Shown: positions 52,341-60,263 of the stretch, piece by piece
Layout of the letters: every line of letters begins with the position of its first letter
How positions within the stretch are numbered: position 1 is the stretch's first letter
From: Proteiniborus sp. MB09-C3
GTDB lineage: Bacteria; Bacillota; Clostridia; Tissierellales; Proteiniboraceae
Reading direction: 5' to 3'
NCBI RefSeq assembly: GCF_030263895.1
Contig: NZ_CP127161.1
Location: forward strand, 124,001-188,000
DNA: 64,000 nt
Notes under the pieces: model-generated
Seen by the model: the letters and a program-made list of their open reading frames with translations, nothing else
What the model was told of the DNA's origin: nothing
Databases searched by the model: none
Translations under genes and position numbers: made by a program

Positions 52341-52373
52341 GTAACCCTGTATTTCACAAAGATACAGGGTTAC
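52341..52373 (-). terminator. Hairpin downstream of the holin-like gene
   Basis: GTAACCCTGTAT (52341-52352) pairs perfectly with ATACAGGGTTAC (52362-52373). A T-rich tail (ATTTATATTG) follows on the minus strand; it is 48 bases after the stop codon. Confidence 0.65.
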
Positions 52374-52421
52374 ATTTGTTATTAACTATTGTTTTCAATT
52401 GATAACGAGTTATGTTTACAT

Positions 52422-52817
52422 TTAGATTGAAGCTCTGCTTGGTATTATCATATCGATTATTCCTATTACTATTGCACCAATAATTGCTCCCAGCCAAGTT
52501 ACATGGAAACCTGGTACAATAAGTCTTGTTACATATAGAATAACTACTGTGATTAAGAACCCTTTGATTCCTTTACCAAATGCAGAAGCATCCATTCCTG
52601 TGAATCTCTCTACTAAGTAGTCTAGAATTCCTATAACAATACTTGCAATAAGTAGGCTCCACAAGCCATCAACACTAAAGCCTGGTGTGAAAAATGCGGT
52701 TAATCCTACGACTATAGCTGTTATTATTACTCTAACTATCATTTCGGTAATACTAAAATCTTTGTTGTCTCGCGTTCTTTCATTATTTCTGTCATTGTTC
52801 CTTTCATCATCTGGCAT
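52422..52817 (-). CDS. Holin-like four-helix membrane protein (phage holin superfamily IV-like)
   Basis: This 131-residue protein has a charged, Asn-rich head (residues 1-22) followed by four hydrophobic segments (about 27-45, 50-67, 82-98, 103-122). It has the size and topology of small four-TM holin-like proteins found in Firmicute chromosomes. No phage genes are nearby, so it is probably a resident membrane protein of unknown function rather than a lysis factor. A GGAGGG site precedes ATG 52817. Confidence 0.7.
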   Translation of the reverse strand: MPDDERNNDRNNERTRDNKDFSITEMIVRVIITAIVVGLTAFFTPGFSVDGLWSLLIASIVIGILDYLVERFTGMDASAFGKGIKGFLITVVILYVTRLIVPGFHVTWLGAIIGAIVIGIIDMIIPSRASI

Positions 52818-52954
52818 TTACATCCCTCCTCATAAGTATTTTGGCTAATTTATTATTTTTTATTCATTTTTTATTGATTTTTTATTTACATATTGTCATT
52901 TTTTCTTAATTGATATATTATAATTTGTATTAGTAGTGGTATAATAATTGTAAA

Positions 52955-52972
52955 ATGTGATTAAAATCACAT
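52955..52972. promoter_or_regulatory. CRP/FNR-like operator upstream of the DUF1858 gene
   Basis: ATGTGATTAAAATCACAT is a perfect TGTGA-N6-TCACA site, 58 bases upstream of ATG 53030 and of the same form as the site at 49186-49201. Both would fit binding by the Fnr-like protein at 48430-49161. Confidence 0.7.
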
Positions 52973-53029
52973 AAAACATTTTATTCTATGTTATTATTAG
53001 ATTAAATAGAATTAAGGAGGAAATTTAAA

Positions 53030-53215
53030 ATGGCTATAACTAAAGATATGCTTATTGGTGAAATATTGAAAGAAAAACCAGAATCTGTGGAAGCTCTTTT
53101 AAGATTTGGAATGGGATGTATAGGATGTCCTTCTTCTCAAATGGAATCATTAGAGCAAGCTGCTATGGTACATGGAATTGATTTAGAAAAACTTCTTGCA
53201 GAATTAAATAAATAA
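53030..53215 (+). CDS. DUF1858-domain protein
   Basis: A 61-residue protein with the DUF1858 pattern: an N-terminal TKDMLIGEIL helix, a strand to GMGCIGCPSSQ (Cys34 and Cys37) and a final helix. DUF1858 domains accompany hybrid-cluster, ScdA-type and other redox proteins and may carry an iron or iron-sulfur site. The start has AAGGAGGAAA; a CRP/FNR-like operator and a terminator flank the gene, so it is monocistronic and probably redox-controlled. Confidence 0.85.
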   Translation: MAITKDMLIGEILKEKPESVEALLRFGMGCIGCPSSQMESLEQAAMVHGIDLEKLLAELNK

Positions 53216-53240
53216 CCTTGGCTTACGCCAAGGTTTTTTA
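53214..53240 (+). terminator. Terminator of the DUF1858 gene
   Basis: AACCTTGGC (53214-53222) pairs with GCCAAGGTT (53227-53235) around a four-base loop and is followed by five T residues. Confidence 0.9.
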
Positions 53241-53252
53241 TTATATATTATA

Positions 53253-53477
53253 TTATAGAAGCTCTTCTAGTTTTGCCTTATCGAATCCTACTATATCTTG
53301 TCCGTCTACTACTATTACAGGCACTGCTCTAATGCCTTTTTGCATTAGCTCTTTTCTTGCATTAGGATCTGTTTGGACGTTCTTCTCAGTATAACTTACA
53401 CCTTTCTCCGAAAGATATTGCTTTGCTGTTACGCAATGTGGTCATGTATTGCTTGTGTAAACTGTTACATTAGCCAT
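53253..53477 (-). CDS. Glutaredoxin-like selenoprotein with in-frame UGA
   Basis: A 74-residue frame runs from ATG 53477 (AAAGGAGG, nine bases upstream) to TAA 53253 with a TGA at codon 12 (53444-53442). The sequence reads TVYTSNT-U-PHC, so Sec occupies the first position of the redox CPxC motif (UPHC). The rest is normal glutaredoxin: [14 protein letters not shown], then [13 protein letters not shown] with the cis-Pro and [11 protein letters not shown]. Reading through the UGA gives an ordinary-length enzyme; stopping there would give an 11-residue peptide. The gene lies 113 bases after an ArsR regulator on the same strand, with a hairpin next to its ribosome site. Confidence 0.9.
53417..53444 (-). 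promoter_or_regulatory. Possible SECIS hairpin for the selenoglutaredoxin
   Basis: Four bases after UGA, ATTGC (53437-53433) pairs with GCAAT (53421-53417) around an 11-base loop. The stem is short, so it is weaker evidence than the conserved reading frame. Confidence 0.5.
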
Positions 53478-53494
53478 TAAAATACGCCTCCTTT

Positions 53495-53544
53495 GTATAG
53501 AAATCATCTATTGTATTAGTTCTCATTATAGATTATTTCTATAC
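53495..53544. promoter_or_regulatory. Inverted repeat ending beside the selenoglutaredoxin ribosome site
   Basis: GTATAGAAATCATCTAT (53495-53511) is repeated in inverse at 53528-53544 with one change. On the minus strand the hairpin ends two bases before AAAGGAGG, so it could be an operator or an RNA structure affecting initiation. Confidence 0.6.
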
Positions 53545-53590
53545 TGCCCCAAAAAAACCTTTTTTAATCGCAAGAAAATTTAATTATTTT

Positions 53591-53947
53591 TTATTCATGA
53601 GATATGTGTTCCATACCTTGATTGAATAATTGGAGCACATGATCATCATCTAATGAATATATTGCCTGCTTGCCTTCTTTTCTAAATTTTACAAGTCTTA
53701 ATCCTCGGAGTACTCTTAGCTGGTGAGATATGGCTGATTGACTCATGTTTAATAAATCTGCTATATCGCAAACACATAGCTGATGTTTTGAAAGCACATA
53801 AATAATTTTAAGCCTTGTAGGATCACCTAGTGCCTTAAAAACCTCTGATAAGCTTATTATTGTTTCATCTGGAAGAATGTCTTTTTTTATCTTCTCTACA
53901 GTATCTCTATTTATTTCAGTTACATCACATATTCCGTCTTGCTCCAT
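53591..53947 (-). CDS. ArsR/SmtB regulator, CadC-like
   Basis: This 118-residue winged-helix repressor has a CadC-type alpha3N metal site (Cys7, Cys58, Cys60 in QLCVCDI; the usual Cys11 is Glu) and an alpha5 site of Asp101, His103, His114 and His117. CadC binds Cd/Pb/Zn at these positions in Staphylococcus. Metal binding would release it from DNA. The recognition helix is MSQSAISHQLRVL. It begins nine bases behind GGGGG at ATG 53947. It is followed on the same strand by the selenoglutaredoxin. The palindrome before the CDF gene is a possible target. Confidence 0.88.
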   Translation of the reverse strand: MEQDGICDVTEINRDTVEKIKKDILPDETIISLSEVFKALGDPTRLKIIYVLSKHQLCVCDIADLLNMSQSAISHQLRVLRGLRLVKFRKEGKQAIYSLDDDHVLQLFNQGMEHISHE

Positions 53948-54009
53948 GTAGACCATCCCCCTTTTTGCTCTTTTACTAAATTATAGCATATATAAAGTGT
54001 TTCCTTAAA

Positions 54010-54043
54010 TAAAAAAAATAACCTCTAGAAAATAGAGGTTATT
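54010..54043 (-). terminator. Terminator of the Glu-rich protein gene
   Basis: AATAACCTCTA (54017-54027) pairs with TAGAGGTTATT (54033-54043) with a run of T residues on the minus strand; the stop codon lies inside the stem. Confidence 0.85.
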
Positions 54044-55733
54044 TTGTAGGTATTGTAGGATTTACTGGATTTATTATCTTTCCACTTAATGCATCTATAT
54101 ATATGAGCCAATAGCCTAGGTCTTCTTCTGAGTTTTTGTCTTTAAGCCATGTATTAAAGCCTGTTGCCCCATTATATGGATGATCTGCTATGGTAAATTT
54201 TCCTGGTACTCCATAGACATAGTATTTTATTTCCTCCTGCTTTGCTACTGTACCAAAAATATAGTGACCATATTTTTCTACCATGCTTTGACAAGTGGTT
54301 GTTCTTGAAGTTAATGGATATGGATAATATACATTAACTAGATAATTATAGAACGGAAGAAAACCTCTATCAATGTCTTCATTGTTATGCTCTATCCTCC
54401 ACCAAGTACAATCCCTTAGATTTTCTCTAAAAGGCTCTACCTTGTTAAAGAACTTTAAAATGTCCATTGTATAATTTGCTACTTGCATGCTATAGTTTCT
54501 AGCAGTATCCATGTATTCATCTATCTTGTATATTTTGCTGCCATAAGTATTATCAATGTAATCTCCATAATTATAGGTAACTTGGTGATTTTGCATGAAG
54601 TCTTGCATTCCTTCTCTAGCCTCTAAGTCTATCCAATCAGCTTCTGCGCTGTTAATCTGTTCCTGTATTTCTTCTTGTGCTTCTTCTTGGATTTCATGTA
54701 TCTCTTCTTCAAGTATTTCCAGTTCTTCTTGCATTATTTCTGTCTCGCATTCTTCCAGAGACTGTTGAACTTCTTGGATTTCCTGCGTTGCTTCTATCTC
54801 ATCTGTCTCCTGTATTTCTTGAGCTTCCTGAACTTCTTGCACCTTTTGAATTTCTTGAATCTCTTGATAATCCTGCTCTTTTTGTTCCATATCCATATTC
54901 TGAAGATCAAGTTCATCAAACCTGAAGCCTAATGGAATTATGTCCTCGAAGGATAAATCTTCTACTCTTGGCTCTTCTGGTTTAAATTCATTTGAATCTA
55001 AATCTTGTGTCACCATATATTCTTGCAGCTCTTCCTGTTTTTCTTCTTGGATGTCCTCTGTTTTTTCTTCCCCTATACTATCCTCTTCTATATTTTCTTC
55101 TTTAATAGCTTCTTCTACTGAAGCTATATATGTATCTTCTTGTATTTGTTCTGGCTCTATTTCAACCTGTTGTAAATACTCTTCAGGATTTATTTCTTCC
55201 AAGATTTCTTCATTATGAATCTTCGATTCTTCTGAATGAACTTCCTCTATGCTTTGTTTTTGTATTTCTTGTTTTTTAAAAGACTCTTTTTCACATTGCT
55301 TTTTCATCAGCTTAACGAGGCTGCCATCCTTTTTATAAATATAGCCTGACAATGGAACAATCATTTCTTTATTTTCGTTTGCCATGTCTATTTCTTTTAC
55401 AAGTACATTATTGAACTTCTCTATGGAAAGACTTGTACCTCCTACTGATGCTGGGTCAAACTTCCATTCTATACTTCCTTTTCCTCTATCGTTTAGCACT
55501 ATAACACCTAAGTCAACATCTACATAATTTTTATTGCTTTCTCCTACTAAGCAAGCCTTATACAGCTTTCCTTCGTCTGGACTAATCTTAAGATTATCAA
55601 CATTAATAGTGAGTTTTCCTCTACCGTCTCTTACTTCAATATTCATATGGCCCTTTGGAGTTAGCCCTTGTACTTTCTTATAATAATCAGGCTGCTCCTC
55701 TAATATCACGAATTTCCTCATAAACGCGCTCAA
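54039..55733 (-). CDS. Large Glu/Gln-rich protein of unknown function, possibly spore-associated
   Basis: From TTG 55733 (GGAGG six bases upstream) the protein has about 564 residues. An N-terminal beta-rich domain (about 1-150, MRKFVILEEQPDYY, GRGKLTINVDNL) is followed by a long acidic low-complexity middle (about 155-370) of repeating EIQE/VQEAQE units, and a C-terminal domain (about 375-564) rich in Tyr and Trp (WWRIEHNNEDIDRG, YYVYGVPGKFTIAD). No signal peptide or membrane span is seen. I do not recognise the family. The layout, a globular head, acidic linker and globular tail, resembles coat or exosporium proteins only in a general way. It is monocistronic. Confidence 0.7.
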   Translation of the reverse strand: MSAFMRKFVILEEQPDYYKKVQGLTPKGHMNIEVRDGRGKLTINVDNLKISPDEGKLYKACLVGESNKNYVDVDLGVIVLNDRGKGSIEWKFDPASVGGTSLSIEKFNNVLVKEIDMANENKEMIVPLSGYIYKKDGSLVKLMKKQCEKESFKKQEIQKQSIEEVHSEESKIHNEEILEEINPEEYLQQVEIEPEQIQEDTYIASVEEAIKEENIEEDSIGEEKTEDIQEEKQEELQEYMVTQDLDSNEFKPEEPRVEDLSFEDIIPLGFRFDELDLQNMDMEQKEQDYQEIQEIQKVQEVQEAQEIQETDEIEATQEIQEVQQSLEECETEIMQEELEILEEEIHEIQEEAQEEIQEQINSAEADWIDLEAREGMQDFMQNHQVTYNYGDYIDNTYGSKIYKIDEYMDTARNYSMQVANYTMDILKFFNKVEPFRENLRDCTWWRIEHNNEDIDRGFLPFYNYLVNVYYPYPLTSRTTTCQSMVEKYGHYIFGTVAKQEEIKYYVYGVPGKFTIADHPYNGATGFNTWLKDKNSEEDLGYWLIYIDALSGKIINPVNPTIPTK

Positions 55734-55792
55734 ATTACTCCCTCCTTTATACATCTTGTTATTAATATATGTATAAAAAGGGAAATAGTGAA

Positions 55793-56674
55793 CTAATAGT
55801 TGTTTATCATCATATATATTTCATCTGCTATTCCTGCAAATTCTGTACTATCAAGGGTTTCTCCTCTTCTTACTGGGTCTATGCTACATTTTTCTAATAT
55901 TATTTCTATCTCTTCTTTTTTTAGGCCTATACCGCTAGTGAGTGCATTTAAGAGTGTTTTTCTTCTCTTTCCAAAGGCAGCTTTTACAACATTGAAAAAC
56001 AGTTTTTCATCTTTAACCTTTATGACAGGTTCATTATACACATCCAGCATTATTACTGCTGAGTCTACATTTGGTCTTGGCATAAATACATTTTTAGGAA
56101 CATCTACTATTATTTCAGGCTTTGAATAGTATTGTACTGCGATAGATAAAGCTCCATAATCCTTGTTACCGGGTACAGCTTTCATTCTATGTGCAACTTC
56201 TTTTTGCACCATTACTACAATCTTATCTATATTAAGATTCTCTTCTAGAAGCTTCATTATTATAGGCGTAGTTATATAGTATGGAAGATTTGCCACTACC
56301 TTTACTGTTCTGTCTTCCAGCTTTTCTTTTATTAGCTGATTTAAGTCCACCTTTAGCACGTCTCCGTGTATGACTTCTACATTGTCATAGCTCCCTAATG
56401 TTTCTTCTAGAATTTGAAGCAGATTGTTGTCTAATTCTATGGCGACTACTTTTCCAGCACTTTCACATAATTTTTGTGTGAGAGTACCTATTCCTGGACC
56501 GACTTCAATTATTCCATCACTTTCCTTAATATTTGCACCTTCTATTATCCTATCTATTATATTGCCATCAATTAGAAAGTTCTGTCCTAGGCTTTTAGAA
56601 AACCTAAATCCATGCTTTTCAATAATTTTCTTTACTACAGCAGGTGAGTAAAGCCTTCTATTCTCTGGTTTCAT
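55793..56674 (-). CDS. rsmA: 16S rRNA dimethyladenosine transferase
   Basis: RsmA (KsgA) dimethylates two adjacent adenines in the 16S rRNA helix 45 loop. The 293-residue protein has KSLGQNFLID, the SAM motif VEVGPGIGTLT and the catalytic NLPYYITTPI. AGGAGG seven bases before ATG 56674 sets the start, which overlaps the rnmV end by 17 bases. It is the last gene of yabE-rnmV-rsmA, an order common in Firmicutes. Confidence 0.96.
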   Translation of the reverse strand: MKPENRRLYSPAVVKKIIEKHGFRFSKSLGQNFLIDGNIIDRIIEGANIKESDGIIEVGPGIGTLTQKLCESAGKVVAIELDNNLLQILEETLGSYDNVEVIHGDVLKVDLNQLIKEKLEDRTVKVVANLPYYITTPIIMKLLEENLNIDKIVVMVQKEVAHRMKAVPGNKDYGALSIAVQYYSKPEIIVDVPKNVFMPRPNVDSAVIMLDVYNEPVIKVKDEKLFFNVVKAAFGKRRKTLLNALTSGIGLKKEEIEIILEKCSIDPVRRGETLDSTEFAGIADEIYMMINNY

Positions 56675-57206
56675 TGTATAACCTCCTGATGCTTTCTTCA
56701 AACTCTTCTCTGGTTATCCCATAATTATTCAGCCTTTTTAGAAACTGTTTTGAGTTACAATATCCTATGCCTAACATTCTCCCTACTATATCTCTTTTTA
56801 TACTTGAATCTGTACTTCCTATGAGTCCGCTTTCTAGCAAATCTTCTTTTGTAAACTCAATTGTTGGCTCTGATGATTCTACTCTTGCCTTAGATAAGGC
56901 TTCTATTATATCCTCAGGCTTTGCATTTTCTATTCCTATATCTCCATCCTTCGTAGCCTTATCCTTTGGCAAAAATGCATGCTTTGCATTTTTTACTTTT
57001 TTAGATATAATATTTCTGATTTTTTCTCCTGCAAAATCAGGATCCGTAAATATTATGACTCCTCTTCTTTCTGCCGCTTTTTGTATTCTCTTTATTGTTT
57101 CTTCTGTAATTCCAAAGCCGCCTGTGGCTATTAATTCTGCATCTACTGCTTTTTTTACTGCTGATATGTCATCTCGTCCTTCTACTACTATTATTTCTTT
57201 TATCAT
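56658..57206 (-). CDS. rnmV: Ribonuclease M5
   Basis: RNase M5 matures 5S rRNA. The 182-residue protein has an N-terminal Toprim domain with VVEGRDD (8-14) and the DPDFAGEKIR metal motif, and a C-terminal DUF4093 region with GYCNSKQFLKRLNNYGI. It lies 137 bases after yabE and overlaps rsmA. GAGGAG precedes ATG 57206. Confidence 0.95.
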   Translation of the reverse strand: MIKEIIVVEGRDDISAVKKAVDAELIATGGFGITEETIKRIQKAAERRGVIIFTDPDFAGEKIRNIISKKVKNAKHAFLPKDKATKDGDIGIENAKPEDIIEALSKARVESSEPTIEFTKEDLLESGLIGSTDSSIKRDIVGRMLGIGYCNSKQFLKRLNNYGITREEFEESIRRLYNETRE

Positions 57207-57320
57207 TTTGTTCTCCTCGCAATCTTAATGAAAAGTACTCTCTATATTATAACTTTTATTTATAAATAATTAAATATTCATTTATTTATGATAAAAGCCT
57301 TCAGGAAATCGGTTATGTAA

Positions 57321-57349
57321 CAAAAATAGAGCAGTTACCTGCTCTATTT
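57321..57349 (-). terminator. Hairpin overlapping the yabE stop codon
   Basis: AAATAGAGCAG (57324-57334) pairs with CTGCTCTATTT (57339-57349) and T residues follow on the minus strand. It may reduce readthrough into rnmV. Confidence 0.65.
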
Positions 57350-58375
57350 ACCAATTATATAAACTTTTACTTTTCTCCTCCCAAATGCTTTTACGTCTTT
57401 AGCATCTTCTATGAAGAGATCTATTTTGTTTCCTTTTATTGCTCCTCCTGTATCTTCTGCTATTGCATAGCCATAGTCTGGAGTGCCATCTAGTGATTCT
57501 ACATAAAGCTTAGTTCCCAAGGGAATAACCTTTGGATCTACTGCAACTACACCTGGTCTTGCCTTTGTCCCTGATGCAGTAATTCCATACCATTTGTCCC
57601 CGGGTTTTTTACCTGTGCTTTCATATGATAAGTCATAAGCTGTAGCCACCATCTCTATTTCTCTTTTACCTGCAAAAGTACCCCTTGATGCAATTGTATA
57701 TTCCTTTTCCTTTGTGCCTTTTTCCACAATTTCATCAATTGGCTTTTCTAAAGTTTTTTCTTTAATTATTTCTGTAGTCAAAAGTTTTCCATTTTCATAT
57801 ACTTTTTTAATCTTTATTTCTTTAATTCCTTCTTTTCCACCTTGTACAGTTACTAGTTTTCCTTTATCTAAATTAATATTGTCTTTTATTATTGTTTTAT
57901 ATGCTACTGTCTCATTTATAGTTTCTATTTTTTCATCTATTTTTACAATATTTATTTCTGTACCTGATTTAACTTTTTCATCGAGTGAAGGTGATATTAT
58001 ATCCTGGTAATAATCCAGCTTCAGTGAGTCTAATAACCCCTTTACAGTTTCTTCAGTGGTATTGACATCAATAATATTACCTCCATAATTTATGACTACT
58101 GGCACAGCCTTTTTAATTTCAATTCTTATGTTATCTTTTAAGGGACTATCTACAGGTATATTTATATCATCGGATTCTCCTAATGATATATTTTTTTCTT
58201 TAAGCACTTCTGATACAGTTTTTTTACTAGTATTCACGGACATTTCCTTCCCATCAACTACAATATCGACCTTTTTCATTACAACATCGTATATTGCAAG
58301 GGAGAATACAGTAATTCCAGTAAGGATAAGGGCTGTAATAACTAGAAGCCTATACCCCCTGTTTTTCTGTTCCAT
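57344..58375 (-). CDS. yabE: YabE-like cell-wall protein with DUF348, G5 and 3D domains
   Basis: The protein (343 residues from ATG 58375) has an N-terminal membrane anchor (about 8-26), two DUF348 modules (about 38-85, 92-145), a G5 domain (about 170-240) and a C-terminal 3D domain (about 250-343) with the three conserved Asp in GVVAVDPKVIPLGT, AIAEDTGGAI and KIDLFIED. YabE/Rpf-like proteins act on the cell wall and Rpf-type 3D domains are lytic. AGGAGG before ATG fixes the start; the upstream frame lacks one. Confidence 0.93.
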   Translation of the reverse strand: MEQKNRGYRLLVITALILTGITVFSLAIYDVVMKKVDIVVDGKEMSVNTSKKTVSEVLKEKNISLGESDDINIPVDSPLKDNIRIEIKKAVPVVINYGGNIIDVNTTEETVKGLLDSLKLDYYQDIISPSLDEKVKSGTEINIVKIDEKIETINETVAYKTIIKDNINLDKGKLVTVQGGKEGIKEIKIKKVYENGKLLTTEIIKEKTLEKPIDEIVEKGTKEKEYTIASRGTFAGKREIEMVATAYDLSYESTGKKPGDKWYGITASGTKARPGVVAVDPKVIPLGTKLYVESLDGTPDYGYAIAEDTGGAIKGNKIDLFIEDAKDVKAFGRRKVKVYIIGK

Positions 58376-58842
58376 TTTGAAACCTCCTAGATTTAATATA
58401 ATATAATATGTTTCGTGCAGGTCTATATATACTTTTTTATTTCCTGCAATTTGGAAAACCATTTTTTCATTCTATTTTAAAATAACTAATTTGTCAAATT
58501 TATAAAGTAATTTACATAATAATTAACAATTTCCTCATGATAATAGTTTGATTTTGCACTAAATTGAAAATATTGTTTGTCCTTATGGTCTTAGCTACTA
58601 GTCTTGACTATTTTTTCAAATTTATACCTTTATTTTTAAGTATCCTGCCCTAGCCCCATGATTAGCATTATATATATCAATTCTTATATAAACCTGATAT
58701 TTAGCTGTTTCATAAGGTAAATCAACTCTTTTAGATTTATTCACGAACAAAAAAGTAACGGTTAAAAATATAGTTCATATAATGGTAGTAGTCAATTAAT
58801 AATATTATCCAATTTTATCTTAATAAAAGGAGTTGAGCTAAT
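58376..58842. other. 467-base gap between yabE and the coat-like gene
   Basis: The divergent spacer is AT-rich and carries no frame longer than a few codons with a ribosome site, no tRNA and no clear terminator. It must hold the promoters of yabE (minus) and of the coat-like gene (plus). TATAATGG-like sequence occurs near 58777, but no convincing -35 pairs with it. Confidence 0.5.
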
Positions 58843-59433
58843 TTGCTAAGAAGGCCTAGGGAGCGCTGTATGCCTCCAAAAAAACCTGAAGAAGTTGCAC
58901 CAAAGCCAGTATGTCCAGAAAAGCCTAAGTACCCAACTTATCCAACATATCCGAGCTTTCCATCTGTAGGACATTGCCCAATGATGAATCCTATGATGAT
59001 GCGATGCATGATGATGTGCATGTCAAATATGGGCAGACATATGTTTGGGGAAGAAGAAAGTTACATGGAGCCAATGCATCCGATTTTTCCAGTATTACCT
59101 AATAATCCAATGTATCCTAATAATCCTGTTAGTCCTATTCAACCTAACAATCCAATGTACCCTAATAATCCTATTAGTCCTATTCAACCTAATAACCCAA
59201 TGTACCCTAGTAATCCTATTAGTCCTATTCAACCTAATAACCCAATGTACCCTAGTAATCCTGTTAGCCCTATTCAACCTAATAACCCAATGTACCCTAA
59301 TAATCCTATTAGCCCTATTCAACCTAATAACCCAATGTATCCTAACAATCTTATGTACCCAGCATCAATGGACTCAATGTATCCGATCATGCCAATGATG
59401 GATGATGAGATATACATGGATGAAGAGCTATAA
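58843..59433 (+). CDS. Proline-rich repeat protein, probable spore coat component
   Basis: From TTG 58843 (AAAAGGAG site) the protein has 196 residues. After a basic head with Cys and Pro, it has Met/Cys-rich segments (NPMMMRCMMMCMSNMGRH) and then five 15-residue units built on NNPMYP-NNP-(V/I)-SPIQP, ending in an acidic tail. The composition, Pro/Asn/Met/Tyr-rich with low complexity, resembles clostridial spore coat and exosporium proteins. It has no signal peptide. Its place before spmAB agrees with a sporulation role, but no family is certain. The 45-base DNA repeat (59101-59325) can vary in copy number. Confidence 0.7.
   Translation: MLRRPRERCMPPKKPEEVAPKPVCPEKPKYPTYPTYPSFPSVGHCPMMNPMMMRCMMMCMSNMGRHMFGEEESYMEPMHPIFPVLPNNPMYPNNPVSPIQPNNPMYPNNPISPIQPNNPMYPSNPISPIQPNNPMYPSNPVSPIQPNNPMYPNNPISPIQPNNPMYPNNLMYPASMDSMYPIMPMMDDEIYMDEEL
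59101..59345. repeat. Tandem 45-base coding repeat, five full copies plus a partial sixth
   Basis: Full copies begin at 59101, 59146, 59191, 59236 and 59281. They differ by few bases, mostly at third positions, so recent expansion under coding constraint is likely. Confidence 0.9.
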
Positions 59434-59466
59434 TTAAGGCTATGCTAATTAGAGAACATACGAAAT

Positions 59467-59502
59467 AAGACTAAGTGCTTTTTGTACTTAGTCTTATTTT
59501 TT
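59467..59502 (+). terminator. Terminator of the coat-like gene
   Basis: AAGACTAAGT (59467-59476) pairs with ACTTAGTCTT (59486-59495), followed by ATTTTTTG. Confidence 0.85.
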
Positions 59503-59680
59503 GCATTTTATTATAATTTCCCGGGAAATGCGACAAAAAGGTATAAAGTTAGAGATATTAGCACTTTAGCTAATTTTGTAATCCCAAGGTGTTTATATGC
59601 ATATAATCTAAATATAATATTACCTCCATTAAGTCTACAGATAAAAATAAAAAGCGTGAAAAGAAAAAGGAGACTTTATA

Positions 59681-60256
59681 ATGATAAACTATATTTGGTT
59701 TTTTTTGATAGCCATAGGTGTTGTAACTGCAATCGCCACAGGTAATATTGACTCTATAAATACTGCTATTGTAGCGGATGCATCCGAGGCTGTCATGTTT
59801 GCCATAGGTCTCACTGGTATAATGGCTGTTTGGCTAGGACTGATGAATATTGCAGAAAAATCTGGATTGATAAAAACTTTTAGTAAATTGTTAACTCCTA
59901 TTACAAACATTTTATTTCCTGATATCCCCAAAGGCCATCCTGCTATGAGCGCTATAATAATGAATATGGTAACAAATATGTTTGGTGCTGGAAACTCTGC
60001 TACTGCAATAGGACTCAAAGCCATGGAGGAAATGAATAGTCTGAACAAAGATAAAAAAAGAGCCACAAATGCCATGTGCATGTTTTTAGTAATCAATATG
60101 TCCTCAATACAAATTGTCCCTCTTACAGTTATAAAAATCAGAACAGATGCAGGCTCATTGAATCCAACAGAAATAATAGGTACCTCTCTTATTGCATCTA
60201 CAATTTCTACTATTGTAGGGATTTTAAGTGTCAAAATATTAGAGAAAAAGGAATGA
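59681..60256 (+). CDS. spmA: Spore maturation protein A
   Basis: SpmA and SpmB are membrane proteins needed for full core dehydration of spores. The 191-residue protein has about four membrane segments and the nucleoside-transporter-gate motifs GLTGIMAVWLGLMNIAEKSG and NMVTNMFGAGNSATAIGL. It starts at ATG 59681 behind AAGGAG, with spmB eight bases after its stop. Confidence 0.94.
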   Translation: MINYIWFFLIAIGVVTAIATGNIDSINTAIVADASEAVMFAIGLTGIMAVWLGLMNIAEKSGLIKTFSKLLTPITNILFPDIPKGHPAMSAIIMNMVTNMFGAGNSATAIGLKAMEEMNSLNKDKKRATNAMCMFLVINMSSIQIVPLTVIKIRTDAGSLNPTEIIGTSLIASTISTIVGILSVKILEKKE

Positions 60257-60263
60257 GTTACTT

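Noticed and set aside
52422-52817. Prophage lysis gene
   Set aside because: No phage genes, endolysin or integrase nearby; the protein looks like a resident four-helix membrane protein.
50929-53477. The two UGA-interrupted genes as decayed pseudogenes
   Set aside because: Each has only one in-frame UGA, at a conserved redox Cys position, good ribosome sites and otherwise intact family sequence, which fits selenocysteine better than decay.
54675-55218. Long plus-strand frames antisense to the Glu-rich protein
   Set aside because: They arise from GAA/CAA-rich repeats on the other strand and have no ribosome sites.
59095-59322. Open minus-strand frame within the coat-like repeat
   Set aside because: It is a mirror of the 45-base tandem repeat with no ribosome site; the plus-strand frame has one and matches coat-like composition.
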